This document shows positions 24,981 to 34,064 of a stretch of 64,000 nucleotides of DNA, piece by piece. The stretch is taken from positions 372,001 to 436,000 of the forward strand of contig NZ_FONP01000001.1 of NCBI RefSeq assembly GCF_900112955.1, in the 5' to 3' direction. Position 1 is the first letter of the stretch. Each line of letters opens with the position of its first letter. Position numbers and translations under genes: made by a program. The notes below the pieces were generated by a model that saw nothing but the letters and a program-made list of their open reading frames with translations, did not search any database and was not told the origin of the DNA. Source of the stretch: Peptostreptococcus sp. D1 (GTDB lineage Bacteria > Bacillota > Clostridia > Peptostreptococcales > Peptostreptococcaceae).

Positions 24981-27212
24981 CTAAGCCATTCTTTGATGGA
25001 ATGTTCTATTTATTACATCTAGCTGTTGTTCTCTAGTAAGCTTTATAAAGTTTACAGCGTATCCAGAAACTCTAATAGTCAGCTGTGGGTATTCCTCTGG
25101 TCTTTCCATTGCATCAAGTAATGTATCTCTATCAAGAACATTTACATTTAAATGCTGTGCTCCTTGAGTAAAATATCCATCCATCATTGCGGACAGATTT
25201 GAAACTCGCTCTGACTCATTCTTACCCAACGCATTTGGTATTACAGAGAAAGTGTTTGATATACCATCCTGAGATTCGCTATATGGTAGCTTTGCAACTG
25301 ATGACAATGATGCCAATGCACCATTAGAATCTCTACCATGCATTGGATTTGCACCTGGTGCAAATGGTTCTCCAGCTTTTCTACCATCTGGAGTATTTCC
25401 AGTTTTCTTTCCATAGACAACGTTTGAGGTGATTGTCAAAACGGATTGTGTGTGTAGTGCATCTCTATAGGTTTTATGCTTTCTAATCTTTTGCATAAAT
25501 CCTCTAACTAAATCAACAGCTATTGAGTCAACTCTATCGTCGTTATTTCCGTACATCGGAAATTCACCCTCAGTTTCAAAATCGACGATAACTCCGTTTT
25601 CATTTCTAATCGGTTTAACCTTTGCGTACTTGATTGCAGAAAGTGAGTCCGCGCAAACCGATAATCCGGCAATTCCACAAGCCATTGTTCTAAGTATTTC
25701 CATATCATGAAGAGCCATTTCCAAGGACTCATATGAATACTTGTCATGCATATAGTGAATTACATTCAATGTATTGACATAAAGACCTGCAAGCCATTCT
25801 GAATATTGTTCAAATCTTTCTCTAACAGCTTCATAATCAAGAATTTCATCCTTCAATGGCTCTGCCACTGGTCCAATTTGTATACCAGACTTCTCATCTA
25901 TACCACCGTTTAGAGCATATAGAAGTGTTTTTGCCAAATTCACTCTTGCTCCGAAGAATTGCATCTGCTTTCCAATTCTCATTGCTGATACACAGCAAGC
26001 AATACCATAGTCATCACCTGTATAGCTTTGCATCAAATCATCATTTTCATATTGAACTGAGCTAGTGTCTATAGAAACTTTTGAACAAAAATCTTTAAAG
26101 CCCTTTGGAAGCTTTGTCGACCATAGCACAGTCAAATTTGGTTCCGGAGATGGGCCAATATTATACAACGTATTTAATATTCTGAAAGAATTTTTCGTTA
26201 CATATGTTCTTCCATCAGCATTCATTCCACCGATTGATTCTGTCACCCATGTAGGATCTCCAGAGAACAATTCATTATAGTCCGGTGTTCTCAAGAATTT
26301 AACCAGCCTAAGCTTCATAACAAAGTGATCCATTATTTCCTGTGCTTCTTCCTCTGTAATCACTCCATTTTTTAAATCCCTTTCAAAATATATATCCAAG
26401 AAGGATGATGTTCTACCTAATGACATCGCAGCACCATTTTGATCTTTTATTGCTCCAAGGTAAGCAAAATACAACCACTGTACAGCCTCCTGTGCATTTT
26501 CAGCCGGTCTTGAAATATCAAAGCCGTATGATTGAGCCATATTCTTTAGCTTTTTCAATGCGACAATTTGTTCGGATAACTCCTCTCTCAATCTCATCAC
26601 ATCTTCAGTCATCGGTCTATTTGCCAATGATAGCTTTTCTTCTATCTTTTTTTCAATCAGAAAATCAACACCATATAGTGCTACTCTTCTATAGTCGCCG
26701 ATTATTCTTCCTCTGCCATATGCATCTGGAAGACCAGTTATGATACCGGCTTTTCTAGCAGCCTTCATTTCGTCTGTATATACATCGAATACTCCTTGAT
26801 TATGAGTTTTTCTGTATTTTGTGAATATCTCTTTTATTTTTGGATTCAATTCATATCCATAAGCTTCACAAGAATTTTCTACCATCCTTATTCCACCAAA
26901 TGGCATTACTGCTCTTTTTAATGGAGCATCCGTCTGTAGACCTACTATTTTTTCAAGATCCTTATTAATGTATCCGGGATTATATGAGTCAATTCCCGAA
27001 ATAGTATCGACATCAACATCCAACATTCCACCATTGTCCCTTTCCTTTTTAAAAAGGAAAGAAATTTGATCCCAAAGCTTTTTAGTATTGTCAGAAGCCC
27101 CCTTCAAGAAACTATCATCACCCTCATATGGAGTATAGTTTAAATTTATAAAATCATGAACATCAACATTTTCTGTCCAATTACCTTTTTTAAAATCATT
27201 CCATGCCATCAT
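24981..27212 (-). CDS. pflB: Formate acetyltransferase (pyruvate formate-lyase)
   Basis: 743 residues, close to the 760 of characterised enzymes. It converts pyruvate and CoA to acetyl-CoA and formate, the key anaerobic step of mixed-acid metabolism. The active-site cysteine pair is in [13 protein letters not shown] (about residues 407-409) and the radical glycine in VSGYAVNF near residue 715, followed by the conserved [25 protein letters not shown] is also typical. RBS GGAGG ten bases before the first ATG. The promoter at 27507-27535 predicts a leader of about 290 nt. Confidence 0.98.
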   Translation of the reverse strand: MMAWNDFKKGNWTENVDVHDFINLNYTPYEGDDSFLKGASDNTKKLWDQISFLFKKERDNGGMLDVDVDTISGIDSYNPGYINKDLEKIVGLQTDAPLKRAVMPFGGIRMVENSCEAYGYELNPKIKEIFTKYRKTHNQGVFDVYTDEMKAARKAGIITGLPDAYGRGRIIGDYRRVALYGVDFLIEKKIEEKLSLANRPMTEDVMRLREELSEQIVALKKLKNMAQSYGFDISRPAENAQEAVQWLYFAYLGAIKDQNGAAMSLGRTSSFLDIYFERDLKNGVITEEEAQEIMDHFVMKLRLVKFLRTPDYNELFSGDPTWVTESIGGMNADGRTYVTKNSFRILNTLYNIGPSPEPNLTVLWSTKLPKGFKDFCSKVSIDTSSVQYENDDLMQSYTGDDYGIACCVSAMRIGKQMQFFGARVNLAKTLLYALNGGIDEKSGIQIGPVAEPLKDEILDYEAVRERFEQYSEWLAGLYVNTLNVIHYMHDKYSYESLEMALHDMEILRTMACGIAGLSVCADSLSAIKYAKVKPIRNENGVIVDFETEGEFPMYGNNDDRVDSIAVDLVRGFMQKIRKHKTYRDALHTQSVLTITSNVVYGKKTGNTPDGRKAGEPFAPGANPMHGRDSNGALASLSSVAKLPYSESQDGISNTFSVIPNALGKNESERVSNLSAMMDGYFTQGAQHLNVNVLDRDTLLDAMERPEEYPQLTIRVSGYAVNFIKLTREQQLDVINRTFHQRMA

Positions 27213-27245
27213 ATGAATTACACCTCCATTTAATTATAATCCAAA

Positions 27246-27297
27246 ACGAATCATATTTTTATTAGCTATTAACGAATCATATTTTTATTAGCTATTA
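27246..27297. repeat. Two exact 26-bp tandem copies in the pflB leader
   Basis: Copies 27246-27271 and 27272-27297 are identical and lie 34-85 bp upstream of the pflB start, within the predicted 5' untranslated leader. Confidence 0.85.
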
Positions 27298-27506
27298 ATA
27301 CTTGAACATTCATAAAAAATACCAAGCAAAAAGGTTTATTATTTTTTATAAACAAATTTCAAATATTTCATTTATTTGCAACAAACCCAAGAATAATTAA
27401 TAACAATTTTCATTTATTTAAAAACACGAACATTTTTATAAATTTATATTTTTTTAATTACCCTTTCTTTTTCATGCTACGATTGATTAATTATTAGTAT
27501 ATCCAT

Positions 27507-27535
27507 ATGATAGCACACTCCTAAGCGTTTTGCAA
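27507..27535 (-). promoter_or_regulatory. Promoter of pflBA
   Basis: On the minus strand TTGCAA (27530-27535), 17-bp spacer, TATCAT (27507-27512). The predicted transcript starts near 27500. Confidence 0.65.
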
Positions 27536-27624
27536 AGTTTTTTTGAGCGATTTTAAAAATAGCAATTTTCAGATTATATTATTTTTAACAACAATATTGT
27601 TCGTATTTTTCACAATGCACTGTA

Positions 27625-29352
27625 TTACATTATTTGTTTCAAAAACTTCCTTAGCCTATAAAGTGAGAATCCAACTAGCACTGCTAATATAGCAATGATA
27701 ATTCCTATTATACTGCCACTTGTTCCCATTAATGAAGCTCCATATATCAAGGCACTTGACACGATTATCATTGATATTAAAATCATAAAAACTAAAATTG
27801 TGATATATCTCGGTAGTCTATTCTGTATTTCATTAACATTATGCCAATTTATCAAAGCATGCTTGTAGTCGAATATCAGCCAGTGTACAGAGGCTGCTGC
27901 TGTAACTACAGTAAGCACAAGAATACCGACAATTGACAGTAGGATATTTATTTTCAAGTACAAAAATAACCCTATCATCATAATTAAAGGAACCAACATT
28001 GTAAACAACAAAGAAAACTGCAGCTTAGAAAAAATGTATTTTCTTCTGTCAATTGGCAATGCCATAAAGTAGTTATAATTTTCCCTATCAAGAGAAACAA
28101 TTATTGAGCAAAGATTCGTTGGATAAATAGATATAATCAATCCTATTGCTAACGGAATTAATAATACGAAAACAATTTGATTATTTCTAAAAACATCAGC
28201 GATTTCTGCTGAATTATTGATTATCATTGGAGCAATCATCATAAATGGCATAAAAGAAGGAAGCACTATTGATTGAGTTATCAACGTCGAATCATTTATT
28301 AGCCCCAGATTATACCTAAACATACCAAGCTTCGCTTTTTTTAATGTTTTTTTCCTAATACTGTGTGTTACAATATCTCGAGCCTTATCTTCACCATCAA
28401 ATTCAACTCCACTCCTTCTATTTTTCCTTATATTTTTGTTATTGGAGCTGTAATCAGATGATATATTTCTTTTTTTAGCATTGCCATTTTTGCTGTTTTT
28501 TGTATTCCCTTGAATAAGTCTAACACTGTTGTAAAAGCTCTTTTCTGATCCCCTTGAAATAAATATAATCACAGCGATTACCACAGCAGCTATTACCAAC
28601 AGCATAATCCCCTGCAAAACACCAGCTGCCATTAATTTAGATATCGGTCCAAAAAACACTTTATCCTTTTTTAGTGATTCTTGCAAAAAATTTGAATTGT
28701 AGCTCTGTATTTTAAAAATGAAGAAAACATTTAAAAGCATACCAGCTAACGATATAAATGTAATAATGCTAGTTTTAAATTTTGAAATAATGGCTGTCCT
28801 CACCATAAACTGCATAAGTAATGAATTAATTGCAATGACAACTCCCCCAAATACTACAAACGCAAATATCCCAAAAATTATAGAAAGAGCAATATTCATT
28901 CCATTGTGTACATTGAACATAGCTACAAGCGGAATTATTGGTATTGCCAGCTGTGTCGTAGCAAGCCCTATAACAGACATTTTAGCAGTAAACACCATTT
29001 TCTCAGATATGGGAAGTGGCATATAGCTTTCCGAATCCCTGCTTTCATAAAATACATTGAAGAAAAATGTAAATGTCTGCAAAATATTCATCAACAGAAA
29101 AAATCCCAGAGAATAATCGAATAAAAATGGTAGAGCTGAGAAATCAATCGGAATGAATATAAGTGTATATACTCCAACCATTATTACTGTTCCCAAGATA
29201 TAGCTATACTTAAATATGTCAGAATATATCAATTTAGGATTGTACATATACTTTTGTTTTTTCTTCAAGCTTGAAGTGTAGGACGGATTTGCATACAACA
29301 GATTTATAAAGAATAAGTGTTTGAAGGCTTGATTTTTTAGTAAATTTTTCAT
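27625..29352 (-). CDS. ABC-2-type exporter permease
   Basis: 575 residues with about 12 hydrophobic segments in two blocks. These are separated by a basic hydrophilic loop at about 275-330 (NTKNSKNGNAKKRN, NKNIRKNRRSG). The layout and the upstream ATPase gene indicate a large ABC-2 permease of the kind found in many Gram-positive exporters. The substrate is unknown. Motifs such as SLDRENYNYFMALPIDRRKYIFSK, next to a membrane segment, are characteristic of this permease group. RBS AGGTGAAAAAAG, 25 bp after the ATPase stop. Confidence 0.85.
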   Translation of the reverse strand: MKNLLKNQAFKHLFFINLLYANPSYTSSLKKKQKYMYNPKLIYSDIFKYSYILGTVIMVGVYTLIFIPIDFSALPFLFDYSLGFFLLMNILQTFTFFFNVFYESRDSESYMPLPISEKMVFTAKMSVIGLATTQLAIPIIPLVAMFNVHNGMNIALSIIFGIFAFVVFGGVVIAINSLLMQFMVRTAIISKFKTSIITFISLAGMLLNVFFIFKIQSYNSNFLQESLKKDKVFFGPISKLMAAGVLQGIMLLVIAAVVIAVIIFISRGSEKSFYNSVRLIQGNTKNSKNGNAKKRNISSDYSSNNKNIRKNRRSGVEFDGEDKARDIVTHSIRKKTLKKAKLGMFRYNLGLINDSTLITQSIVLPSFMPFMMIAPMIINNSAEIADVFRNNQIVFVLLIPLAIGLIISIYPTNLCSIIVSLDRENYNYFMALPIDRRKYIFSKLQFSLLFTMLVPLIMMIGLFLYLKINILLSIVGILVLTVVTAAASVHWLIFDYKHALINWHNVNEIQNRLPRYITILVFMILISMIIVSSALIYGASLMGTSGSIIGIIIAILAVLVGFSLYRLRKFLKQIM

Positions 29353-29377
29353 CTTTTTTCACCTACTTTTCCATAAC

Positions 29378-30175
29378 CTATTGTTCATCATTTTTTTCTG
29401 AGCCTACGTCGGAATAGGTATACTGTTTTTCGTCAGAATAAATTTTATTATTTCCATTTGGATTATTTACCATATCCAAATAAATTTTTTCCAAGCTTTC
29501 TCCAGGGTATCTATTTTTCAGCTCATCAATCGTTCCCACAAAAATCAATTTTCCCTTTCTAAGAATCCCCACTCTATCGCAAAGTCTTTCGGCGACCTCT
29601 AATACGTGTGTGGAGAACAATACCGTATTCCCCTTTTTCGTATGCTCCTTCATCATTTCCTTAAGATTAAAGGACGACTGTGGATCTAGTCCTGTCATCG
29701 GCTCATCCAATACCCATATTTTAGGATCAGAAAGAAGTGCTGCTATTATAAATGCTTTCTGCCTCATACCATGAGAAAACTCTTCAATAGGCAAGTTTTC
29801 ATTCCCAGTCATATCGAATATTTCACAAAGTTCTATTATTTTTCTGTCTCTCGTTTCCTTTTCAATTCCATAAATATCTCCTACAAATTCCCAAAATAAT
29901 ATTGCCGGAATCTTTAAAAACATATCTGGAGAATCAGAAACATATCCTATTTGTTTCTTTATTTCAAGTCTATTCTCCTTTAAATCCTTGCCGTCCACAA
30001 ATATTTGACCATTAGTTGGTTCAATAATACTTACTAAGGATTTAATTGTGGTTGATTTTCCAGCCCCATTATGACCTATTAATCCAAAAATTTCTCCATC
30101 TAAAATTTCTAAATCTAAATTATCGAGAGCGATTTTATCTCCATATCGCTTTGTCAATCCTGCTATTCTGATCAT
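29378..30175 (-). CDS. ABC transporter ATP-binding protein
   Basis: 265 residues. Walker A GHNGAGKSTT, a Q-loop in KKQIGYVSD, signature FSHGMRQK (variant of LSGGQ), Walker B IWVLDEP, and the switch His in LFSTHVLE. It drives the downstream ABC-2 permease, probably as an exporter. The C-terminal 35 residues are polar, beyond the ATPase fold. RBS AAGGAGGATAATCA. The gene lies 33 bp downstream of the QueH fusion gene and may share its transcript. Confidence 0.95.
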   Translation of the reverse strand: MIRIAGLTKRYGDKIALDNLDLEILDGEIFGLIGHNGAGKSTTIKSLVSIIEPTNGQIFVDGKDLKENRLEIKKQIGYVSDSPDMFLKIPAILFWEFVGDIYGIEKETRDRKIIELCEIFDMTGNENLPIEEFSHGMRQKAFIIAALLSDPKIWVLDEPMTGLDPQSSFNLKEMMKEHTKKGNTVLFSTHVLEVAERLCDRVGILRKGKLIFVGTIDELKNRYPGESLEKIYLDMVNNPNGNNKIYSDEKQYTYSDVGSEKNDEQ

Positions 30176-30208
30176 TGATTATCCTCCTTCAATCTATTAT
30201 CAAGCTGT

Positions 30209-31513
30209 TTACTCAGTTATTATTACCTCTACCCTTATATCATGCTCATCAGTTGGAACCACATCAACCATAGCTTTTTTTCTTATCAGCAATACATTTT
30301 TTGCCATATCCTTTTTTGCTTCGATTTTTTTTATTTCAATTTGCTCTAGGTATCTGTCATAATATCCTCTGCCATATCCCAATCTATTTCCAGATTTATC
30401 ACAGGTACAGCATGGAACAACTACTAAATCAGCATCCTCTTTTTTCATTTCCTCTGAAGCTTCATCTGGCTCAAGTATACCGAATTGTCCAACAGAAAGC
30501 TCCTCCACACTATTTATAATCAAGGCTTTCATCTCATGCTCAGCTACACAATAAGGTACTGAAACCTTTTTTCCATCAGATAGTGCCCTATTTATTATCT
30601 TTAAGGTGTCAATCTCCGGAAATTTTCCAACATAACAAAAAATATTATTAGAATTTTTATATAAATCGGAGCATAAAAATTTCTCTATTATCACAGCTTC
30701 AGATTTCTCAAGATATTCCTTTTCTATTTCGGAATAAATTTTTTTAATATGCTCTCTTAAAGCCTTTTTCTCTCTTTTAATTCTCCTTTTATCACTTTCC
30801 TTTTTTGAAAACTCACATCCACAATAATCCTGTCTATAAATACCTGCTTGTGAGGTTATTTCAACCGATCGCTTGTAACCATTGTTCTTTTTAAAATCTG
30901 CTGGTAAATGTCTTACTTCATATTCCTCAGCAATTCTCATTCCTATTTCATTTAGAACTCGTGAGTTTTTATGCGGACTGATTGACAGTGTTGTCGTAAA
31001 ATAATCAAAGCCTTCTTGTTTTGCAATTTTTGCTGCCTCTCTCAATCTTATCTCATAGCATAAATGACATCTTTCACCCCCCTCTGGAATAGCTTCCCTA
31101 CCATGTGCCATTTTATAAAATCTATCCACATCATACGCACCGGTAATCATATTTATAGGATATTTCGATTCAGTTATCTCTATTATCTTTTTCTGTTCTT
31201 CAACTCTATTCCAATATTCATCACTTGGATAAATATTTGGATTGTAATAAAAAACAGTTATTGAAAAATATTTCGATAAATACTCTAATACATAGCTGCT
31301 ACAGGGACCACAACAACTGTGTAGCAATAAAGTCGGTACCACCTCACTATTCTCAATATTTTCTATAATATTATCAAGCTCTTTTTGGAAATTAATTGTC
31401 TGATTGGTTATTTTTCTCAATCTTCCACTCTCTTTATCTTCACATTTTGTTCTACAATTTTTATTAATATTCTCCTTGATATTAGGTTTAATATCTGATT
31501 TTATTGGCATCAA
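30209..31513 (-). CDS. Fusion of QueH (epoxyqueuosine reductase) and 5-formyltetrahydrofolate cyclo-ligase
   Basis: 434 residues in two enzymes. About 40-225 is QueH: LLLHSCCGPCSSY, CHLCYEIRL, FTTTLSISPHKN, YCGCEFSKKESDKRR. It provides the cysteines for Fe-S and metal binding and reduces epoxyqueuosine in tRNA to queuosine. About 243-434 is MTHFS-like: a basic N-terminal helix, VPYCVAEHEMKAL, FGILEP, DLVVVPCCTCDKSGNRLGYGRGYYDRYL (signature GxGxGYYDR), VDVVPTDEHD. It converts 5-formyl-THF to methenyl-THF using ATP. All key motifs of both halves look intact, and no stop or frameshift interrupts them. The start is uncertain (TTG 31513 or ATG 31510) because GGGAG is 12-15 bases away. The N-terminal 35 residues are polar and family-unlike. 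Confidence 0.9.
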   Translation of the reverse strand: MMPIKSDIKPNIKENINKNCRTKCEDKESGRLRKITNQTINFQKELDNIIENIENSEVVPTLLLHSCCGPCSSYVLEYLSKYFSITVFYYNPNIYPSDEYWNRVEEQKKIIEITESKYPINMITGAYDVDRFYKMAHGREAIPEGGERCHLCYEIRLREAAKIAKQEGFDYFTTTLSISPHKNSRVLNEIGMRIAEEYEVRHLPADFKKNNGYKRSVEITSQAGIYRQDYCGCEFSKKESDKRRIKREKKALREHIKKIYSEIEKEYLEKSEAVIIEKFLCSDLYKNSNNIFCYVGKFPEIDTLKIINRALSDGKKVSVPYCVAEHEMKALIINSVEELSVGQFGILEPDEASEEMKKEDADLVVVPCCTCDKSGNRLGYGRGYYDRYLEQIEIKKIEAKKDMAKNVLLIRKKAMVDVVPTDEHDIRVEVIITE

Positions 31514-32018
31514 TCACACATACATCTCCCTTCCAGCAACGAAAAATTAGTATTTGTTAGATATCATTATACACTAAATTTTCAAATATTAAAATTTTTT
31601 ATTTAAGTATCTCTAAGCTAAAAATACAATTTTATTAAAGTATACACTAAAAATTCCAGCTATTGATATTACAGATGTAAACATCAGTATCAACTCTGTA
31701 TATTTCATCAGCTTATCCTTTCCTAAAGCATAGTAACAGTATATATTATAACATTTTTTATTAACTTTTGATTATAGCTACCCAATTTAACTAAATAAAT
31801 CTGTATTATTACAATTGATGTAAAACAAATGATAAAAAAAGATAGAAAATACTGTATAATTGAATTAACGACAAGAAAAGCTAAGTAATGTCATAAATAA
31901 GGGAAGGTTGGATTTTTACCAACCTTCCTTATAGCTAAATCTTTATTTTTCAATTTACTAATCATCAGATTAGAAATATAAATTGCATAAAAAATTACAT
32001 TCACTCTAATACATATAT
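31514..32018. other. Long intergenic region with a hairpin that follows no gene
   Basis: No gene was recognised. At 31897-31932 a stem (AAGGGAAGGTTGG with CCAACCTTCCTT, one bulged G) forms a terminator-like hairpin although no plus-strand gene precedes it. TATAAT at 31855-31860 lies about 36 bp upstream, so a short RNA is possible. A 20-bp sequence at 31783-31802 recurs exactly at 32484-32503. TTACAATTGATGT at 31809-31821 recurs at 47644-47656. Confidence 0.5.
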
Positions 32019-32201
32019 CTATATAATGAAATATTTAATCAAAAAGAATCCGATTAAAAAGACCGACATTGCTATTACATTCTCTTGTCTAAAAAAATCC
32101 TTTTTAAAGGATTTTTTTAGACACACCTTTAATATAACAGACCTAATCACGAGAACAGAAAAAAAGGTCAATACTACAATAATATCTACATAATCTATCA
32201 T
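32019..32201 (-). CDS. Small hypothetical membrane protein (60 residues)
   Basis: Not recognised. Two hydrophobic segments (IIVVLTFFSVLVIRSVIL, about 7-24, and VIAMSVFLIGFFLIKYFII, about 42-60) flank a basic loop KKSFKKDFFRQ. RBS AGAGG nine bases before the ATG. The start overlaps the stop of the preceding tiny ORF (TAATG), which supports both being real. The loop is encoded by an 18-bp-arm palindrome (32086-32123), so part of the protein sequence may be a by-product of that DNA structure. Confidence 0.45.
   Translation of the reverse strand: MIDYVDIIVVLTFFSVLVIRSVILKVCLKKSFKKDFFRQENVIAMSVFLIGFFLIKYFII
32086..32123. repeat. Perfect palindrome, 18-bp arms, 2-nt centre
   Basis: Arms 32086-32103 and 32106-32123 (TGTCTA7TCCTTT and its complement). 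The A7...T7 flanks give it a terminator-like shape on either strand, yet it lies inside the 60-residue ORF. Confidence 0.8.
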
Positions 32202-32344
32202 TAGTGAAATCCTCTTTTCGAATATATTACCGAACCTATATATTGGCTCCTACTTGCATCTAAATTAAATTTTACCGAATATTGTGATAATAACACTACT
32301 ATTAAAGCTACAATTACAACTTTTTTCAATTTCTTTATCTACAT
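32201..32344 (-). pseudogene. Tiny signal-peptide ORF interrupted by a stop at codon 2
   Basis: A strong RBS (GGGGGAG-AAAAT) precedes ATG at 32344, but the next codon is TAG. The same frame then runs open for 46 codons (IKK, LKKVVIVALIVVLLSQYSV...) to a TAA that overlaps the start of the 60-residue ORF. Restoring codon 2 to AAG would give a credible basic-hydrophobic signal or membrane peptide of about 48 residues. A TTG at 32329 could restart it but has no RBS of its own. Either a recent nonsense mutation, or a deliberate start-stop element for coupling. Confidence 0.5.
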
Positions 32345-32600
32345 ATTTTCTCCCCCTAAAATAAAATCAGCAATTATAAGATTTTTCATAATTTACATAC
32401 TATAATGCTATCACAAATGATAATGTTTGTCAAATAAGTTTTTTTTATTATTTATATCACATATTAGCAAATATATAACTAATCAATTTAACTAAATAAA
32501 TCTTAACATATTCAAAATATGTGTTTTTTTTGATATAATGATAATGTATTATTTTTTTTAACAACAATGATAGAAATTTCAAATTGGAAGGAGAAATGCA
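32345..32600. promoter_or_regulatory. Upstream region and promoter of ppaC
   Basis: TATAAT at 32534-32539 with a weak -35 (TTCAAA, 32511-32516, 17-bp spacing) about 60 bp before ppaC. The rest is AT-rich without a gene and holds the distal 20-bp repeat copy. Confidence 0.5.
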
Positions 32601-33509
32601 ATGAGTTTATTGGTTTTCGGTCATAAAAACCCTGATACAGATTCAATCTGTTCGAGCTTGGTAATGACAAATTTAAAAAACAAACTAGGTATAGATGCGA
32701 AATCTTGTAGATTGGGCGAAGTTAGAAAAGAAGCAGAATTCGTGCTTAATTATTTTGGAGCTGAAGCTCCTGAGTTTTTAGAAGCTGTAGGAAGTGACGA
32801 TAGCTGTTGTCTAGTTGATCACAACGAATATGGTCAGAGTGTTGACGGACTACAAGATGCTACAATATTAGAAATTGTCGATCATCATAAATTAGGTGGA
32901 ATAGCTACTGCTACACCTTTGAGCATGACATTAAGACCAGTTGGCTGTACAAACACAATTTTATACAATATGTACAGAGAAAACAATGTCGAAATATCAA
33001 AGCCAATCGCAGGACTAATGTTATCAGCAATATTATCAGATACATTGATTTTTAGATCACCTACAACTACGGAGCTTGATATAGAGGCTGGTAAAGCACT
33101 TGCCAAAATAGCGGAGGTAGATTATGAAAAATATGGAATGGAAATGTTCAAGGCTGGTACTTCTCTTGACGGATACTCTGTTGAGGATATAGTAAACATG
33201 GATTTCAAGGCTTTCGATATGGGAACAAAGAAGGTTGGTATCGGTCAGGTAATGACTCTTGACATAGATTCTGTTTTGAGTAAAAAGGATGAATTCCTTA
33301 CTTATATAAATGCGTCTGAATTTGATATGCTTTATCTTGCAATTACTGATATCATCAAAGAAGGCTCTTATATGCTTTATAAGTCCCCAGATGAAATAGT
33401 TGCAAATGCGTTCAACGTTGAGCCTACTCAGGGAGTTTTTGTTGACGGACTTGTTTCAAGAAAGAAGCAGTTGGTGCCAAGCCTTACTCCAGAAGTAGAA
33501 AAATTCTAA
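32601..33509 (+). CDS. ppaC: Manganese-dependent inorganic pyrophosphatase (family II)
   Basis: 302 residues, full length DHH-family enzyme hydrolysing pyrophosphate to drive biosynthesis. Metal-binding motifs in order: VFGHKNPDTDS, LVDHNE, EIVDHHKLGG, with MLSAILSDTLIFRSPTTT carrying a further Asp. The C-terminal domain has the substrate motif VSRKKQLVPSL. No CBS or DRTGG regulatory insert is present. RBS GGAAGGAG. It is followed 30 bp later by a cyclophilin gene. Confidence 0.97.
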   Translation: MSLLVFGHKNPDTDSICSSLVMTNLKNKLGIDAKSCRLGEVRKEAEFVLNYFGAEAPEFLEAVGSDDSCCLVDHNEYGQSVDGLQDATILEIVDHHKLGGIATATPLSMTLRPVGCTNTILYNMYRENNVEISKPIAGLMLSAILSDTLIFRSPTTTELDIEAGKALAKIAEVDYEKYGMEMFKAGTSLDGYSVEDIVNMDFKAFDMGTKKVGIGQVMTLDIDSVLSKKDEFLTYINASEFDMLYLAITDIIKEGSYMLYKSPDEIVANAFNVEPTQGVFVDGLVSRKKQLVPSLTPEVEKF

Positions 33510-33539
33510 CAAAAAAATAAAAATAAGAAGAGGTGTAAA

Positions 33540-34064
33540 ATGGAACAAAATAATCCGATAGTAACAATAGAAATGGAAAATGGAGATATTATTAAGGCAG
33601 AGCTTTATCCACATATAGCTCCTAACACTGTCAAAAATTTTATTTCATTAATAAACAAGGGATATTATGATGGATTAATATTTCATAGGGTAATTAATGG
33701 TTTTATGATACAGGGAGGTTGCCCACAAGGCTCAGGAATGGGTGGCCCAGGATACAATATTCATGGAGAATTCTCGGCTAATGGATTCACAAACAATTTA
33801 AAACACGAAAGAGGTGTTCTTTCAATGGCTAGAGCAATGAATCCAAATTCAGCTGGCTCTCAATTCTTTATCATGCATAGAAACTCACCACATCTTGATG
33901 GACAGTATGCAAGCTTTGGTAGAGTCATCGAAGGTCTTGATATAGTAGACAAGATTGCCGAAGCTGAAACAAGCTTTGGAGATAGACCGGTCAATGAGCA
34001 AAAAATGAAAAAGGTAACAGTTGATACAAAGGGTGAGAGCTTCGATGAGCCAGAAAAACAATAG
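33540..34064 (+). CDS. Cyclophilin-type peptidyl-prolyl cis-trans isomerase
   Basis: 174 residues without signal peptide, so cytoplasmic. Seen: the core FHRVINGFMIQGGCPQGSGMGGPGY, then GVLSMARAMNPNSAGSQFFIMH (catalytic Arg and Gln/Phe segment), and HLDGQYASFGRVIEG. It assists folding at prolyl bonds. RBS AGAGGTGTAAA. Its last codons overlap the start of the ApbE gene by 20 bp, so the two are co-translated. Co-expression with an extracytoplasmic flavinylation enzyme is not obviously functional. Confidence 0.96.
   Translation: MEQNNPIVTIEMENGDIIKAELYPHIAPNTVKNFISLINKGYYDGLIFHRVINGFMIQGGCPQGSGMGGPGYNIHGEFSANGFTNNLKHERGVLSMARAMNPNSAGSQFFIMHRNSPHLDGQYASFGRVIEGLDIVDKIAEAETSFGDRPVNEQKMKKVTVDTKGESFDEPEKQ

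Larger units (their letters stand above)
27213..27624. other. Leader and promoter region of pflBA
   Basis: 412 bp without a gene. It contains the pfl promoter, a 26-bp tandem duplication at 27246-27297 (ACGAATCATATTTTTATTAG... twice), and AT-rich sequence. No clear Rex or FNR site was recognised. Confidence 0.6.
31783..32503. repeat. Exact 20-bp direct repeats bounding a ~680-bp segment
   Basis: CAATTTAACTAAATAAATCT at 31783-31802 and again at 32484-32503. The segment between them holds the unattached hairpin, a long palindrome and two tiny overlapping ORFs. Confidence 0.75.

Noticed and set aside
24227-27212. Alternative glycyl-radical enzyme such as a glycerol or choline lyase
   Set aside because: The active-site pair CC, the tail [16 protein letters not shown] and the single-cluster activase (no extra ferredoxin domain) fit pyruvate formate-lyase.
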